Shown in pieces: positions 8,667 to 16,721 of a stretch of 36,272 bases of DNA. The notes under the pieces are model-generated. The model was not told the DNA's origin, searched no databases, and was given only the letters and a program-made list of their open reading frames with translations. Within the stretch, counting starts at the first letter, position 1; every line of letters starts with the position of its first letter. Source of the DNA: Peptostreptococcaceae bacterium (GTDB taxonomy: Bacteria; Bacillota; Clostridia; Peptostreptococcales; Filifactoraceae); the NCBI GenBank assembly GCA_030532705.1, contig JAUNKR010000019.1, forward strand, positions 5,137 to 41,408, written 5' to 3'. The position numbers and the translations under genes were made by a program.

Positions 8667-9923
8667 ATGTTGGAACACAAGTATATACAGATTTTGAGGA
8701 AAGAGCTTGTCCCGGCGCTTGGGTGTACCGAGCCGATCGCATTAGCATATGCCGCAGCAAAGGCGAGGGAAGTGCTTGGAGAAATGCCGGATCGGATCAC
8801 GGTGCTCTGTAGCGGGAACATCATCAAAAATGTAAAGGGCGTTACCGTCCCGATGTCAGACGGGATGAAGGGGATCATTCCGAGTGTTCTGCTGGGGCTT
8901 GTCGGAGGGGATGCGGATCGGTCACTTGAAGTTTTGACGACGGTCACTCCCCAAGATATCGAAGAGACCAAGGCATTGATCGAAAAGAAGATATGTACCG
9001 TTAAGCTGGCGGAAGGCGTGGAGAATTTGTATATCAAGATCACGCTATCCAAAGGGGATGATCTTGCGGTCGTTGAGATCAAAGGGGAACACACAAATAT
9101 CACAAAGATCGAAAAAAATGGGAGATCTCTTTTTGAGGCAAGCGAGGACAAAAAGGCAGACAAGAAAGCTCAAAACCCTTATAACTTTGAGGAGATCTAC
9201 GATTTTGCAAACAATGTAGATATCGATGAGATCAAAGATCTTATCAAGATGCAGATCAGTCACAATCTGGATATTGCGAATGAAGGGTTGCTAAATCCTT
9301 ATGGAGCAAATGTTGGGAAAACTTTGCTTGCGAGTTATGGAGACGATGTGCGCGTCAGAGCGAAGGCTTATGCCGCGGCAGGATCGGACGCTCGGATGAG
9401 CGGTTGTTCAAAGCCTGTCGTCATAAATTCGGGTTCAGGGAACCAGGGCTTGACCGTTTCGCTTCCGGTCATCATATTTGCTCATGAACTGGGCGCATCG
9501 GAAGAAAAACTGATCAGAGCACTCGTGTTCAGCAACTTGATCGCTTTGATGCAAAAGGAGCGGATCGGCAAATTATCTGCTTACTGCGGCGCGGTCAGTG
9601 CAGCTTGCGGAGCCGGAGCGGCGATCGCTTATCTTCATGACCGATCCAAAGAAGAGATCGTGGATACCATCACAAATACCTTAGGGAATGTTTCAGGGAT
9701 CGTTTGTGACGGAGCAAAGCCGTCCTGTGCTGCAAAGATCGCATCGTCGGTGGATGCTGCAATTATGGGCTATACTCTGGCGGTGAACAAGCAGCGTTTC
9801 AACTCCGGGGAGGGTCTTGTGAAAGATACCGTGGAAGATACGATCCGAGCGATCACCCAAATGGCTAAGGACGGAATGAAGCTGACCGATGTAGAGATAC
9901 TGAATATTATGATCGAAGACTAG
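8667..9923 (+). CDS. cyuA: L-cysteine desulfidase, CyuA/UPF0597 family
   Basis: The product is 418 residues and full length for the family. The ATG at 8667 is chosen because GAGGTG lies 10 nt upstream; a GTG at 8655 overlaps that site. Family signatures are the N-terminal LGCTEPIALAYA, SGNIIKNVKGV near residue 55, and Cys residues in SGCSKPVV, AYCGAVSAACGAG and CDGAKPSCAAK, which include the ligands of the [4Fe-4S] cluster in this serine-dehydratase-like fold. The known reaction is L-cysteine to pyruvate, ammonia and hydrogen sulfide, in the cytoplasm of anaerobes. The next gene, an amidohydrolase, begins 111 nt downstream with no clear terminator between, so they may be cotranscribed. Some family members may act on other substrates. 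Confidence 0.87.
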   Translation: MLEHKYIQILRKELVPALGCTEPIALAYAAAKAREVLGEMPDRITVLCSGNIIKNVKGVTVPMSDGMKGIIPSVLLGLVGGDADRSLEVLTTVTPQDIEETKALIEKKICTVKLAEGVENLYIKITLSKGDDLAVVEIKGEHTNITKIEKNGRSLFEASEDKKADKKAQNPYNFEEIYDFANNVDIDEIKDLIKMQISHNLDIANEGLLNPYGANVGKTLLASYGDDVRVRAKAYAAAGSDARMSGCSKPVVINSGSGNQGLTVSLPVIIFAHELGASEEKLIRALVFSNLIALMQKERIGKLSAYCGAVSAACGAGAAIAYLHDRSKEEIVDTITNTLGNVSGIVCDGAKPSCAAKIASSVDAAIMGYTLAVNKQRFNSGEGLVKDTVEDTIRAITQMAKDGMKLTDVEILNIMIED

Positions 9924-10034
9924 GATGTGCCGGATTTAGGATCTGTCTTAAAAAAGATAGATTTTTGAGAGAGCAAAATCGTTAATGTTTAATTTAGAAG
10001 ACTTCCGATGGATGAAGTCGCTGAAAGGAAAAAT

Positions 10035-11186
10035 ATGATAATCAGAAACGGCTGGGTATTTATTGCAGAAGAAGGTTATGTAAAAAAAGACGTACAGTTT
10101 CTCAACGAGAAGATCACCAAGATCGCGGACCATATTGAGAATACCGATGGAGATGAGGAGTTTGATGCGACAGACAAATATGTTCTTCCGGGATTTATCG
10201 ATGCACATTCTCATATCGGACTATTTAATGAGGCGATGCGTTGGGAAGGAGCTGACGGCAACGAGATCACCAATCCTGTGACACCGGAAATGCAGGCGAT
10301 CGACGGGATCAATCCTCGAGATCCCGGATTTAAGGATGCGCTGGAAGGCGGAGTAACGACAGCTTGCACCGGACCGGGAAGCGCTAATGTGGTAGGAGGG
10401 AGTTTTGCAACGATCTCACTCTACGGAGATGTTGTGGATCGAATGATCATTCAGCATCCAGCAGCGATGAAATGTGCATTTGGCGAAAATCCGAAGGGAT
10501 GTTACGGGCAGAATGGACAAAAGGCACCGATGACAAGGATGGGCGTTGCAGCGATCCTTCGAGAAACATTGACCAAGGCAGAAAATTATATTGCCAAAAA
10601 AGAAGATGCGGAATATAAGGGAAATCATTTTGATATCGATACAAAAATGGAAGCGATGATCCCGGTGATCGAAAAAGAGATCCCGCTCAAGGCACATGCA
10701 CATCGTGCAGATGACATCTGTACAGCGATCCGTATTGCAAAAGAATTCGGTGTGAAGCTGACATTGGAGCACTGCACGGAAGGGCATTTTATTGCGGATT
10801 ATATTGTGGAAAATGAGCTATATGCACAAGTGGGACCGACCTTTGGGACAAAATCCAAGATCGAGCTGCAAAACATCAGTTTTGAAACAGCGAAGATCCT
10901 GAGCGAAAAAGGAGTGAAGGTATCTATCATTACGGATCACCCGGTGATCCCGCAAGGTTCGCTCAATATGTGTGCTGCGCTTGCGGTCAAGGCGGGAATG
11001 GATTATGATGAAGCGATCCGTGCGATCACGATCAATCCGGCAGAGGCTCTTGAAATAGATCATCTCAAAGGAGCGATCAAAGAAGGTCTGGATGCGGATA
11101 TCGTGATATGGGATCGAGAGCCGCTGGATCTGCAAGCGAAGACTTTGCGTGTCTATGTTTGCGGAGAAGAAGTCTTCGGACGCTGA
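10035..11186 (+). CDS. Metal-dependent amidohydrolase (imidazolonepropionase-like)
   Basis: The product is 383 residues. The ATG at 10035 has AAAGGA 5 nt upstream; an in-frame ATG at 10008 has no ribosome site. The TIM-barrel metal set is complete: HSH in GFIDAHSHIG, a His in LKAHAHRAD, a second in LEHCTEGH and the catalytic Asp in IITDHPVIP. The C-terminal NPAEAL...GLDADIVIWD segment is typical of amidohydrolases that open cyclic amides or remove amide groups. The subgroup is uncharacterised and the substrate cannot be assigned; its position after a cysteine desulfidase hints at amino-acid-derived compounds. The cytoplasmic location is inferred from the lack of a signal peptide. Confidence 0.82.
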   Translation: MIIRNGWVFIAEEGYVKKDVQFLNEKITKIADHIENTDGDEEFDATDKYVLPGFIDAHSHIGLFNEAMRWEGADGNEITNPVTPEMQAIDGINPRDPGFKDALEGGVTTACTGPGSANVVGGSFATISLYGDVVDRMIIQHPAAMKCAFGENPKGCYGQNGQKAPMTRMGVAAILRETLTKAENYIAKKEDAEYKGNHFDIDTKMEAMIPVIEKEIPLKAHAHRADDICTAIRIAKEFGVKLTLEHCTEGHFIADYIVENELYAQVGPTFGTKSKIELQNISFETAKILSEKGVKVSIITDHPVIPQGSLNMCAALAVKAGMDYDEAIRAITINPAEALEIDHLKGAIKEGLDADIVIWDREPLDLQAKTLRVYVCGEEVFGR

Positions 11187-11236
11187 TCGTTGCCTCTTTT
11201 GTTTATATAGAAAGATCAAAGTGGAATAGTTAAGTT

Positions 11237-11270
11237 AAAAGATCTGTGCTTTAGGTACGGATCTTTTTTT
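11237..11270 (+). terminator. Terminator after amidohydrolase
   Basis: A 12-bp stem AAAGATCTGTGC/GTACGGATCTTT (two G-U pairs; 11238-11249 with 11255-11266) runs into a T tract ending at 11270. Confidence 0.85.
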
Positions 11271-11460
11271 GTAGAATTGTAGAGTTTGGAGATAAAGAAA
11301 AGCAAAAAAGATATCAGTTCCAAAAAGATTGTATTTCATGTGCATTCTTAGATCGAAGCTTGAAAACGATTTATTACTTGAAGTGAAAGTCCAGGTGATA
11401 AACTTTATTGTTTTTTTATAAAAAATATAAAAATTTAAGTATTATATATTAAAAAAAAGA
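11271..11460. other. AT-rich intergenic DNA, no gene seen
   Basis: No coding frame or clear structure is visible between the terminator and the receptor's upstream motif. The last 60 bases are extremely A/T rich. Confidence 0.5.
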
Positions 11461-11480
11461 TACGATATAGCTACTGAGAA
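11461..11480 (+). promoter_or_regulatory. Upstream motif of the chemotaxis receptor, shared with the filament operon
   Basis: CGATATAG (11463-11470), 2 nt, then ACTGAGAA (11473-11480). The same pair with a 1-nt gap lies at 22028-22044 upstream of the transglutaminase-pilC operon. CGATAT matches the 3' part of the sigma-D -10 consensus GCCGATAT. It starts 110 bp before the gene; no good TAAA -35 is visible. Confidence 0.4.
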
Positions 11481-11570
11481 ACATTAAGGAACAATACATT
11501 TACAAAAGGAACTAATGAAGGACTAATCATTTGAAGATGTGTATATAAAGAAAATCTAAGGAGAAGAAAC

Positions 11571-13718
11571 ATGGAAGAATTTTTGGGGAAAATCAAAAAC
11601 AAGCGATCTCAAAAAGGATCGTTTCGAGGGATCAAGAGTGAGATCTTAACCAAGCTTGGGGTCCCAACGATCTTAATTTTTATTTGTCTGTCTTTGGTGA
11701 TGCTTTATGTTATCAAAGATACATTGCTTGAATCCGGTCGTCAGATGATCGAATCCGAGGCAAGATCGGTAGCGATCAAAGTGGACTCCTATTTTGAAAA
11801 ATTCGGGATCCATTCCGATTCGCTGGCGGAAAATCATCAGGTCATCAATGTGTTGAGAAAGCTTCAGCCGGGCGGAACACCGAAGGCAACGGAGGGATTT
11901 GAAGAGTCGTATTCAACTTTGCTGGATATTCACAAAAGCGATTCGAATATCATAGGTGTGTGGATCGCGGACATTGATAGCAATCGGCTGTGGGCTTCCG
12001 ACGGATATATTTCGGATGAAAGATGGGATATTCATTCCAGAGGCTGGTATAAAACTTTTCAGGAAAATACGGACAAAAGACATATCATCACAGAACCATA
12101 TATGAATGATATAAAGAATTCACTCGAGGTATCCATTATCTCGCCGATCAAAGATCCTAACGGAAAGGTCTTGGGGGCGGCAGGGGTCGATATTGGTTTG
12201 GGTCAGTTAAATCAGATCGTCAACGAGCAGAAAATCGGACAAAAAGGATTTTATGTGCTGATCTCGCCCGAAAATATTATAACTTCCCATCCGGACTCTC
12301 AATTTATCAACCGGGGGATCTCTCAGGCGCCGATCAATGAGGAGTTGAAACAGACGATCGCGGACAAAGATTTCGGACCGATCGAATTTGAAGAGTATGG
12401 GCTGAAAAATGTAGGTTACTTAGCGCAGGTCGGTGAAGGGAAATGGGCAGTAGTGTCGGTGTTGCCGATAAAAGATTTTTTGAGCGGTTATACAGCGCTT
12501 CGAACGATTTTACTTGCGCTGGCATTGATCGTTTCAGCTGCCTATGTTCTGTTGGCATGGGGTGTTGCAAATAAGATCACCCATCCGCTTGTTAAGCTAA
12601 ATCAAGTGGCGGAACAGATAGCCGGTGGAAATTTGGATATTCATATGGATATCCGGTCGAGCAACGAAGTAGGGATGGTCGCGGATTCTCTTGGAAAAAC
12701 AGTAAAAAGGCTCAATGAATACGTTGGCAATATAAAAGAAGTTTCCTCTGTGTTGGATCAGATGGCGGAGGGTGACATGAGGATCAAGCTGACAAGAGCT
12801 TATGAGGGACAGTTCAGCAATATCAAAAAAGCGCTGGAGCATATCTCTTCTTCGCTAAATCATACCCTTTCCTTGATCCATGAATCGTCAGAGCAGGTCA
12901 ATCAGGGATCGGCTCATGTATCGAGTGCGGCGCAGGCATTAGCCGGTGGAGCAACGGAGCAGGCAAGCTCGATCCAAACGTTGACAGCGTCAGTCCATGT
13001 GATCTCGGATCAATCGAAAGATAATGCCGGCAAAGCGGAACGTGCAAGAGACCTGGCGATGCAGGCAGGGGGAGAGCTTCAAACAAGTAATGAGCATATG
13101 CAGGAGATGCTTAAAGCGATGGATAATATCGGGCAATCTTCAGATGAGATCCAAAAGATCATTAAAGCGATCGATGATATCGCATTCCAAACAAATATTT
13201 TAGCACTAAATGCTGCGGTAGAAGCGGCAAGAGCGGGAGAGGCCGGCAAAGGTTTTGCGGTCGTAGCGGATGAAGTAAGAAACTTGGCGGTTCGTTCAGC
13301 GGAAGCGGCAAAACAGACACAGATCCTTGTTGAAGAAAGCGTGCGCAATGCAAGCTCAGGGATCGCGATTGCAAAAGATACGGCAAGTGCACTGGATCGC
13401 GTCAAGGAAAAAGCGATGGAATCGACCGTGTTGATCGGAGTGATCGCGGAGTCCAGTAAAGAGCAGGCAAATACAATAGAACAGATCAATCGAGGACTGT
13501 CTCAAATATCCACTGTTGTACAGAGCAATGCCGCTACTGCGGAACAAAGCTCGGCAGCAAGTGAGGAGCTTTCCGCTCAGGCGAGTATGCTCTACAGTGA
13601 GGTGCAAAAATTCAAACTTGGTGGAATGAGTGAAAATTTTGTACAAAACAGGATCGATACCGAAGAATTCGCAAGACGAGAAGATTTTGACCGATCAAAT
13701 GATCGGGATAAATATTAG
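11571..13718 (+). CDS. Methyl-accepting chemotaxis protein with dCache sensor
   Basis: This 715-residue receptor has a transmembrane helix at about 30-50, an extracytoplasmic double-Cache domain (about 55-295), a second helix (about 305-330), HAMP (about 330-385) and a cytoplasmic signalling coiled coil. The kinase-binding tip holds the hallmark run [20 protein letters not shown] near residue 540, then [12 protein letters not shown]. In the sensor, R-x-W in HSRGWY, a nearby Tyr/Asp pair and Asp in GVDIGL recall the amino-acid-binding dCache motif, with Trp where the first Tyr usually sits, so an amino-acid attractant is plausible. AAGGAG lies 7 nt before the ATG. No che genes are adjacent; it is a stand-alone receptor ended by a strong terminator. 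Confidence 0.93.
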   Translation: MEEFLGKIKNKRSQKGSFRGIKSEILTKLGVPTILIFICLSLVMLYVIKDTLLESGRQMIESEARSVAIKVDSYFEKFGIHSDSLAENHQVINVLRKLQPGGTPKATEGFEESYSTLLDIHKSDSNIIGVWIADIDSNRLWASDGYISDERWDIHSRGWYKTFQENTDKRHIITEPYMNDIKNSLEVSIISPIKDPNGKVLGAAGVDIGLGQLNQIVNEQKIGQKGFYVLISPENIITSHPDSQFINRGISQAPINEELKQTIADKDFGPIEFEEYGLKNVGYLAQVGEGKWAVVSVLPIKDFLSGYTALRTILLALALIVSAAYVLLAWGVANKITHPLVKLNQVAEQIAGGNLDIHMDIRSSNEVGMVADSLGKTVKRLNEYVGNIKEVSSVLDQMAEGDMRIKLTRAYEGQFSNIKKALEHISSSLNHTLSLIHESSEQVNQGSAHVSSAAQALAGGATEQASSIQTLTASVHVISDQSKDNAGKAERARDLAMQAGGELQTSNEHMQEMLKAMDNIGQSSDEIQKIIKAIDDIAFQTNILALNAAVEAARAGEAGKGFAVVADEVRNLAVRSAEAAKQTQILVEESVRNASSGIAIAKDTASALDRVKEKAMESTVLIGVIAESSKEQANTIEQINRGLSQISTVVQSNAATAEQSSAASEELSAQASMLYSEVQKFKLGGMSENFVQNRIDTEEFARREDFDRSNDRDKY

Positions 13719-13811
13719 TTTTGAAGGGAGCTTTATCCTCTAAAAGTTCGCCAAGATCCTATAGGAGTCGATGGATCTGCAAACAACTTTAAACTCAATC
13801 TTTATAACTCT

Positions 13812-13855
13812 AACCAAAAAAGAGGCTTTTGATAAGTCTCTTTTTTGGTTTCTTT
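13812..13855 (+). terminator. Strong terminator after the receptor gene
   Basis: A 17-bp stem with one G-U begins AACCAAAAAAGAG and closes CTCTTTTTTGGTT, followed by TCTTT. The A/T tracts on both sides may let it act in both directions. Confidence 0.85.
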
Positions 13856-13974
13856 GATCCGATCCGATGCATCGATGCTTGAAAGAATAAGAAGTTAGGG
13901 GACAGCTCATATCGAATTAAGATTGAAATGTGATCCAACCTATGATAAAGTGATATCATTAGGAGGATAATGAG

Positions 13975-14964
13975 ATGTTACTACTTTCAAAAGAAGATAT
14001 CAAAAAAGTGTTTACGATGAATGATGCGATCGATGCGGTAAAGGAAGCGTTTATGATCTTTTCTCAAGGGAAGAGTGTTGTGCCGCTCAGAACGCAGATC
14101 CCTGCGCCAAAGCATGAAGGAGTTTTTCTTTTTATGCCCGCCTATGCAGAAGAACTGGATATCGCTTCCGTGAAGATCGTCAATATTTTTCCAAAGAATG
14201 CGGAAAAGGATATACCGACCGCACCGGCTCAGGTCTTATTGATCGACGGCAAAACAGGGATGGTACGATCGATCCTGGATGGAACTTTACTCACTCAGAT
14301 GCGAACGGGAGCTGCAACCGGCGCGGCTTTCGATGTGCTGGGCAGAAAGGATGCCAAGATCGGAGCGATGATCGGTACGGGTGGCCAGGCGAGAATGCAG
14401 CTTGAGGCGATGCTCGCGGTTCGAAAATTAGATGAAGTAAGAGTCTATAGTCGTAATGTGGAGAAAAATGAAAGATTTGTCGCGATGATGCAGGATGAAT
14501 TGCGACAGTATGGAACGAAGATCATTGCGGAGAAGAGTTCGGATGATGCGATAGAAAATGCGGATCTGATCATTGCGGTAACTTCTGCAACAGCTCCTGT
14601 TCTTGATGGAACAAAGGTGAAAAAGGGGGCAACATTAAGTTTTGTCGGCTCCTATCAGCCGCATATGCAGGAAATGCCACCGGAGATCCTGGAGCGTGCA
14701 TCCAAATTGTATTTTGATTCCGAAGAAGCGGTGTTGTCGGAAGCGGGAGATATTTTGATCCCGCTGGATGAAGGAAGGATAAGCAAGGATGATTTTACAG
14801 GCGATCTTGGAGAAGTGTTGCTTGGAAAACTCGTTGCAAGAGAAAACGATGAAGAGATCATTGTTTTTAAGACCGTCGGCATCGGGACACAGGATCTTGT
14901 CACGGCAAAGCATATCTACGCAAAAGCTTCAAAAGAGCAAGTAGGAACGCTTTGGGGAGAGTGA
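13975..14964 (+). CDS. Ornithine cyclodeaminase/mu-crystallin family enzyme
   Basis: The product is 329 residues, the normal family length. AGGAGG sits 8 nt before the ATG. It shows the family pattern: an N-terminal FMPAY segment, K-x-V-N-x-F-P-x-N near residue 66, MRTGAATGAA near 110, the NAD(P)-binding loop MIGTGGQARMQ near 133, and GSYQPHMQEMP near 222. Members include ornithine and lysine cyclodeaminase, alanine dehydrogenase and imine reductases, so the reaction class is NAD(P)-dependent amino or imino acid chemistry and the substrate is open. The gene is followed after 120 nt by a secreted hydrolase with its own ribosome site. Confidence 0.85.
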   Translation: MLLLSKEDIKKVFTMNDAIDAVKEAFMIFSQGKSVVPLRTQIPAPKHEGVFLFMPAYAEELDIASVKIVNIFPKNAEKDIPTAPAQVLLIDGKTGMVRSILDGTLLTQMRTGAATGAAFDVLGRKDAKIGAMIGTGGQARMQLEAMLAVRKLDEVRVYSRNVEKNERFVAMMQDELRQYGTKIIAEKSSDDAIENADLIIAVTSATAPVLDGTKVKKGATLSFVGSYQPHMQEMPPEILERASKLYFDSEEAVLSEAGDILIPLDEGRISKDDFTGDLGEVLLGKLVARENDEEIIVFKTVGIGTQDLVTAKHIYAKASKEQVGTLWGE

Positions 14965-15084
14965 TCCTTCAGGCTTTGACAAATGACAACAGAAATTCAA
15001 AAAGATGAACTGCTGTGGAAGCAAAATCGTTTGGCGAACATCTAGGTTTTTGTTCTGGACTTTGATAGAAATGCGAGGTGAAAG

Positions 15085-15921
15085 ATGTTCAAGAGAATAT
15101 TTGCTGCTGTTTTGCTCATGTTGTTTTTGGTCAGCGGAAGCACCGGTCCATCTCATGCACTTTTTGCATCGGATCCAGTTATTCAGCAGGATACAGAGTA
15201 TGATGACAGTATATTGCATTTACTTCGGATCGCTATCCGGCCTGTCGGTTCGACGATGTATGTATGGGGTGGCGGATGGAATGAAGAAGAAGATGCGGCA
15301 GGGATAGAAGCTCGTTCGATCGGGCTGAGTGAACAATGGGAAAAGTTTTATAAAAAACAGAAAAAGAATTATGATTTTAATAAAACAAGATATCAGATCC
15401 ATGACGGTCTGGACTGCTCGGGCTATATGGGTTGGGTGATCTATAACTTCTTTCATCGATCGGATGGCGAAGAAGGTTATGTGATGAAAGCAAAGGAAAT
15501 GTCAAAAAACTTTGCTCAGCGTGGCTGGGGGAAATATACTCCGGCAAAAAATGTGAAAGATCATCGTGCAGGGGATATCATGAGCAATAAAAGTCATGTG
15601 TACCTTGTGGTCGGGGCATGTAAAGATGGAAGCATAGTCTTACTGCATGCTTCTCCGCCGGGGGTTCAGATCAATGGAACAGTCAATTCCAAAGGCAATA
15701 AAAATAGCGAAGCTGCAAAACTTGCGGATCGGTATATGAAGGAATATTATCCCCAGTGGTACGATAAGTTTAAGCCAAAGGTATTGGATAAAAGTTATTT
15801 AAAATCTTATGATCAAATGCGCTGGTCAACAGGCGAAGGCTCTGTTATCAAAGATAAAGAGCAACTTGGCAAGATGACAGCGGATAAAGTATTGAAAAAG
15901 ATTTTTGAGTCTTTAGAATAG
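15085..15921 (+). CDS. Secreted NlpC/P60-like cysteine hydrolase
   Basis: The product is 278 residues with a signal peptide (MFKR start, hydrophobic core, cleavage near SHA-L at about 27). GAGGTGA lies just upstream of the ATG. The catalytic Cys is in GLDCSGYMGW (about residue 111), as in NlpC/P60 peptidoglycan endopeptidases, the His in NKSHVYLVVG (about 171), and a third polar residue probably in LLHASPPG. There is an unusually long insertion before the Cys and a C-terminal tail of about 90 residues. Cell-wall peptide cleavage is the family role; the exact bond is unknown. The 3' end faces the minus-strand B12 RNA unit. Confidence 0.8.
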   Translation: MFKRIFAAVLLMLFLVSGSTGPSHALFASDPVIQQDTEYDDSILHLLRIAIRPVGSTMYVWGGGWNEEEDAAGIEARSIGLSEQWEKFYKKQKKNYDFNKTRYQIHDGLDCSGYMGWVIYNFFHRSDGEEGYVMKAKEMSKNFAQRGWGKYTPAKNVKDHRAGDIMSNKSHVYLVVGACKDGSIVLLHASPPGVQINGTVNSKGNKNSEAAKLADRYMKEYYPQWYDKFKPKVLDKSYLKSYDQMRWSTGEGSVIKDKEQLGKMTADKVLKKIFESLE

Positions 15922-16030
15922 AGTTTAGCGATCTTCTAAAAAATTTACAATAGAGCTTGTGGAGGGAGTATGATATCTTTGACGACTTCGATGGGAGGAT
16001 ATGAGGAGCTTTCACGGGCATTCTTTGAAT

Positions 16031-16117
16031 ATGACATCTAAAGAGCGCCATAAGATCCTTTGGGGATTTTTGTTGGTCGTTGCCATCTACATTTTAGTAG
16101 AGAAAAAGTTGGCTTAA
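16031..16117 (+). CDS. Possible 28-residue single-pass membrane peptide
   Basis: The frame encodes a polar basic start (MTSKERHK), one hydrophobic segment of about 15 residues (ILWGFLLVVAIYILV) and a basic end (EKKLA). No ribosome site stands at the right distance. Translation could be coupled to an overlapping 23-codon frame (15970-16041) that has GGAGGG just upstream, or start at an in-frame ATG at 16001. The positive-hydrophobic-positive layout looks like a real small membrane protein, but chance cannot be excluded. Confidence 0.35.
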   Translation: MTSKERHKILWGFLLVVAIYILVEKKLA

Positions 16118-16118
16118 A

Positions 16119-16157
16119 AGAAAAAAATTGGGCAGACCAAGGAGTACGGCCTGCCCA
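16119..16157 (-). terminator. Terminator of the minus-strand B12 RNA
   Basis: Stem TGGGCAG/CTGCCCA (16129-16135 with 16151-16157) has an inner CC/GG pair. On the minus strand it is followed by A and seven T residues, while the plus strand has only TTT after it. It therefore ends a leftward transcript. The loop in the RNA reads GUACUCCUU. Confidence 0.8.
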
Positions 16158-16233
16158 TTTGGAAGGGATGTTTGCGAATTACGGTATGCGATGGCATACC
16201 TACTTAAACATCTCTTTACGGTTATGTGTGTTT

Positions 16234-16290
16234 GGAGCAACTGCTTGGAGTTTGGCAAAAGCTCCGAGGCCACTTGGAGTTCGGTGACCT
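16234..16290 (-). repeat. Two adjacent hairpins with near-identical loops
   Basis: Minus-strand hairpin 1 (16290-16267): stem AGGUCAC/GUGGCCU, loop CGAACUCCAA. Hairpin 2 (16265-16234): stem GGAGC/GCUCC, a 3x3 internal loop, UGC/GCA, loop CAAACUCCAA. The loops match at 9 of 10 positions and the hairpins are 1 nt apart, directly after the attenuator's U run. The stems differ in sequence, so loop identity looks selected. ACUCC in each loop is complementary to Shine-Dalgarno GGAGU. Confidence 0.7.
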
Positions 16291-16343
16291 AAATAAAAAA
16301 CCTTCCCTACCTGTTCCCGAAAATGGGCACAAATATAGAAGGT
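16291..16343 (-). terminator. Riboswitch attenuator terminator
   Basis: Minus-strand arms ACCTTC and GAAGGT (16338-16343 with 16300-16305) enclose a CCC/GGG inner hairpin and are followed by TTTTTTATTT. Upstream GGTCT (16374-16378) can instead pair with AGACC (16341-16345), which overlaps the terminator arm, giving a plausible antiterminator. Confidence 0.7.
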
Positions 16344-16357
16344 CTGAATTCAATCAT
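16307..16357 (-). CDS. Possible 16-residue leader peptide inside the attenuator
   Basis: An ATG at 16357 has GAGGG 8 nt upstream and opens a 16-codon frame (MIEFRPSIFVPIFGNR) that stops within the terminator hairpin. It could couple translation to attenuation or be a chance frame. Confidence 0.3.
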   Translation of the reverse strand: MIEFRPSIFVPIFGNR

Positions 16358-16396
16358 TCAACACACCCTCTATAGACCGTAGAGTTTTTGGTGACT

Positions 16397-16534
16397 GTCA
16401 TAGGCAGATGTTCTGACTTAGGATCTTCGATCGTGCTAGCCTTCCCACTTTCGCAGTGACATAATAAGCACTCTCTCCCCAACACAGCGGCGGTACCGTA
16501 CAGGACTTTCACCTGTTTCCCTTACACCTATAAC
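16397..16534 (-). promoter_or_regulatory. Cobalamin (B12) riboswitch
   Basis: On the minus strand the order is: P1 strand GTTATAGG, AAGGGAA, AGGTGAAAGTCCTGTACGG, TACCGCCGCTGTG, a variable part with a CACTGCGAAAGTG hairpin, the B12-box AAGTCAGAACATCTGCC, and the closing strand CCTATGAC. P1 pairs over 8 bp with one G-U (16527-16534 with 16397-16404). At about 138 nt it is compact but has the full conserved core. It points away from kce and cobT, so neither is its target in cis. Confidence 0.92.
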
Positions 16535-16561
16535 GGATATTAAGTAATTCGCTACAAAATC

Positions 16562-16590
16562 ATTGTATCACAAAGGTTAAAGAAGTTCAA
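16562..16590 (-). promoter_or_regulatory. Promoter of the B12 RNA
   Basis: On the minus strand: TTGAAC (16585-16590), exactly 17 bp, TACAAT (16562-16567) with an upstream TG (extended -10). The start would be near 16555, about 20 nt before the riboswitch. Confidence 0.72.
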
Positions 16591-16612
16591 TATCTTTTGA
16601 AAAATTTTATCC

Positions 16613-16641
16613 TTGATAATTTACTGACTCGTGGTTATAAT
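16613..16641 (+). promoter_or_regulatory. Promoter of kce
   Basis: TTGATA (16613-16618), 17 bp, TATAAT (16636-16641): nearly consensus. Its -35 lies 22 bp from the -35 of the divergent B12 RNA promoter. Confidence 0.8.
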
Positions 16642-16721
16642 AGTAATCAGATCAAGAAAACCTTTTTTTGAACAGAAAAAGGCAAAACTATAGGAAAAAA
16701 TATTGGAAAGGATGAAATGAT

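Larger units (their letters stand above)
16119..16555 (-). ncRNA. Candidate cobalamin-controlled small RNA
   Basis: A complete leftward unit is present: promoter (16562-16590), cobalamin riboswitch (16397-16534), intrinsic attenuator (16291-16343), then about 170 nt with a series of hairpins, ending in a terminator at 16119-16157. No frame longer than about 30 codons with a ribosome site follows the riboswitch, and the next gene leftward lies on the opposite strand. Full length would be about 435 nt. Riboswitch-gated non-coding RNAs are known (EutX in Enterococcus, Rli55 in Listeria). Those carry ANTAR hairpins with 6-nt A-x-x-G loops, whereas the loops here have 10 nt and no G4. The alternative is a riboswitch whose target gene was lost. 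Confidence 0.6.

Noticed and set aside
16060-16287. 75-codon plus-strand frame
   Set aside because: It lies across the terminator and hairpins of the leftward B12 RNA and lacks a ribosome site.
16234-16290. ANTAR dual-hairpin element
   Set aside because: The tandem hairpins have 10-nt loops without the A at position 1 and G at position 4 that ANTAR proteins need.
16174-16552. 9-bp long-range pairing GCGAATTAC/GTAATTCGC closing the whole B12 RNA
   Set aside because: A 9-bp match over about 400 nt is expected by chance at moderate frequency, and one arm is also used in a local hairpin.
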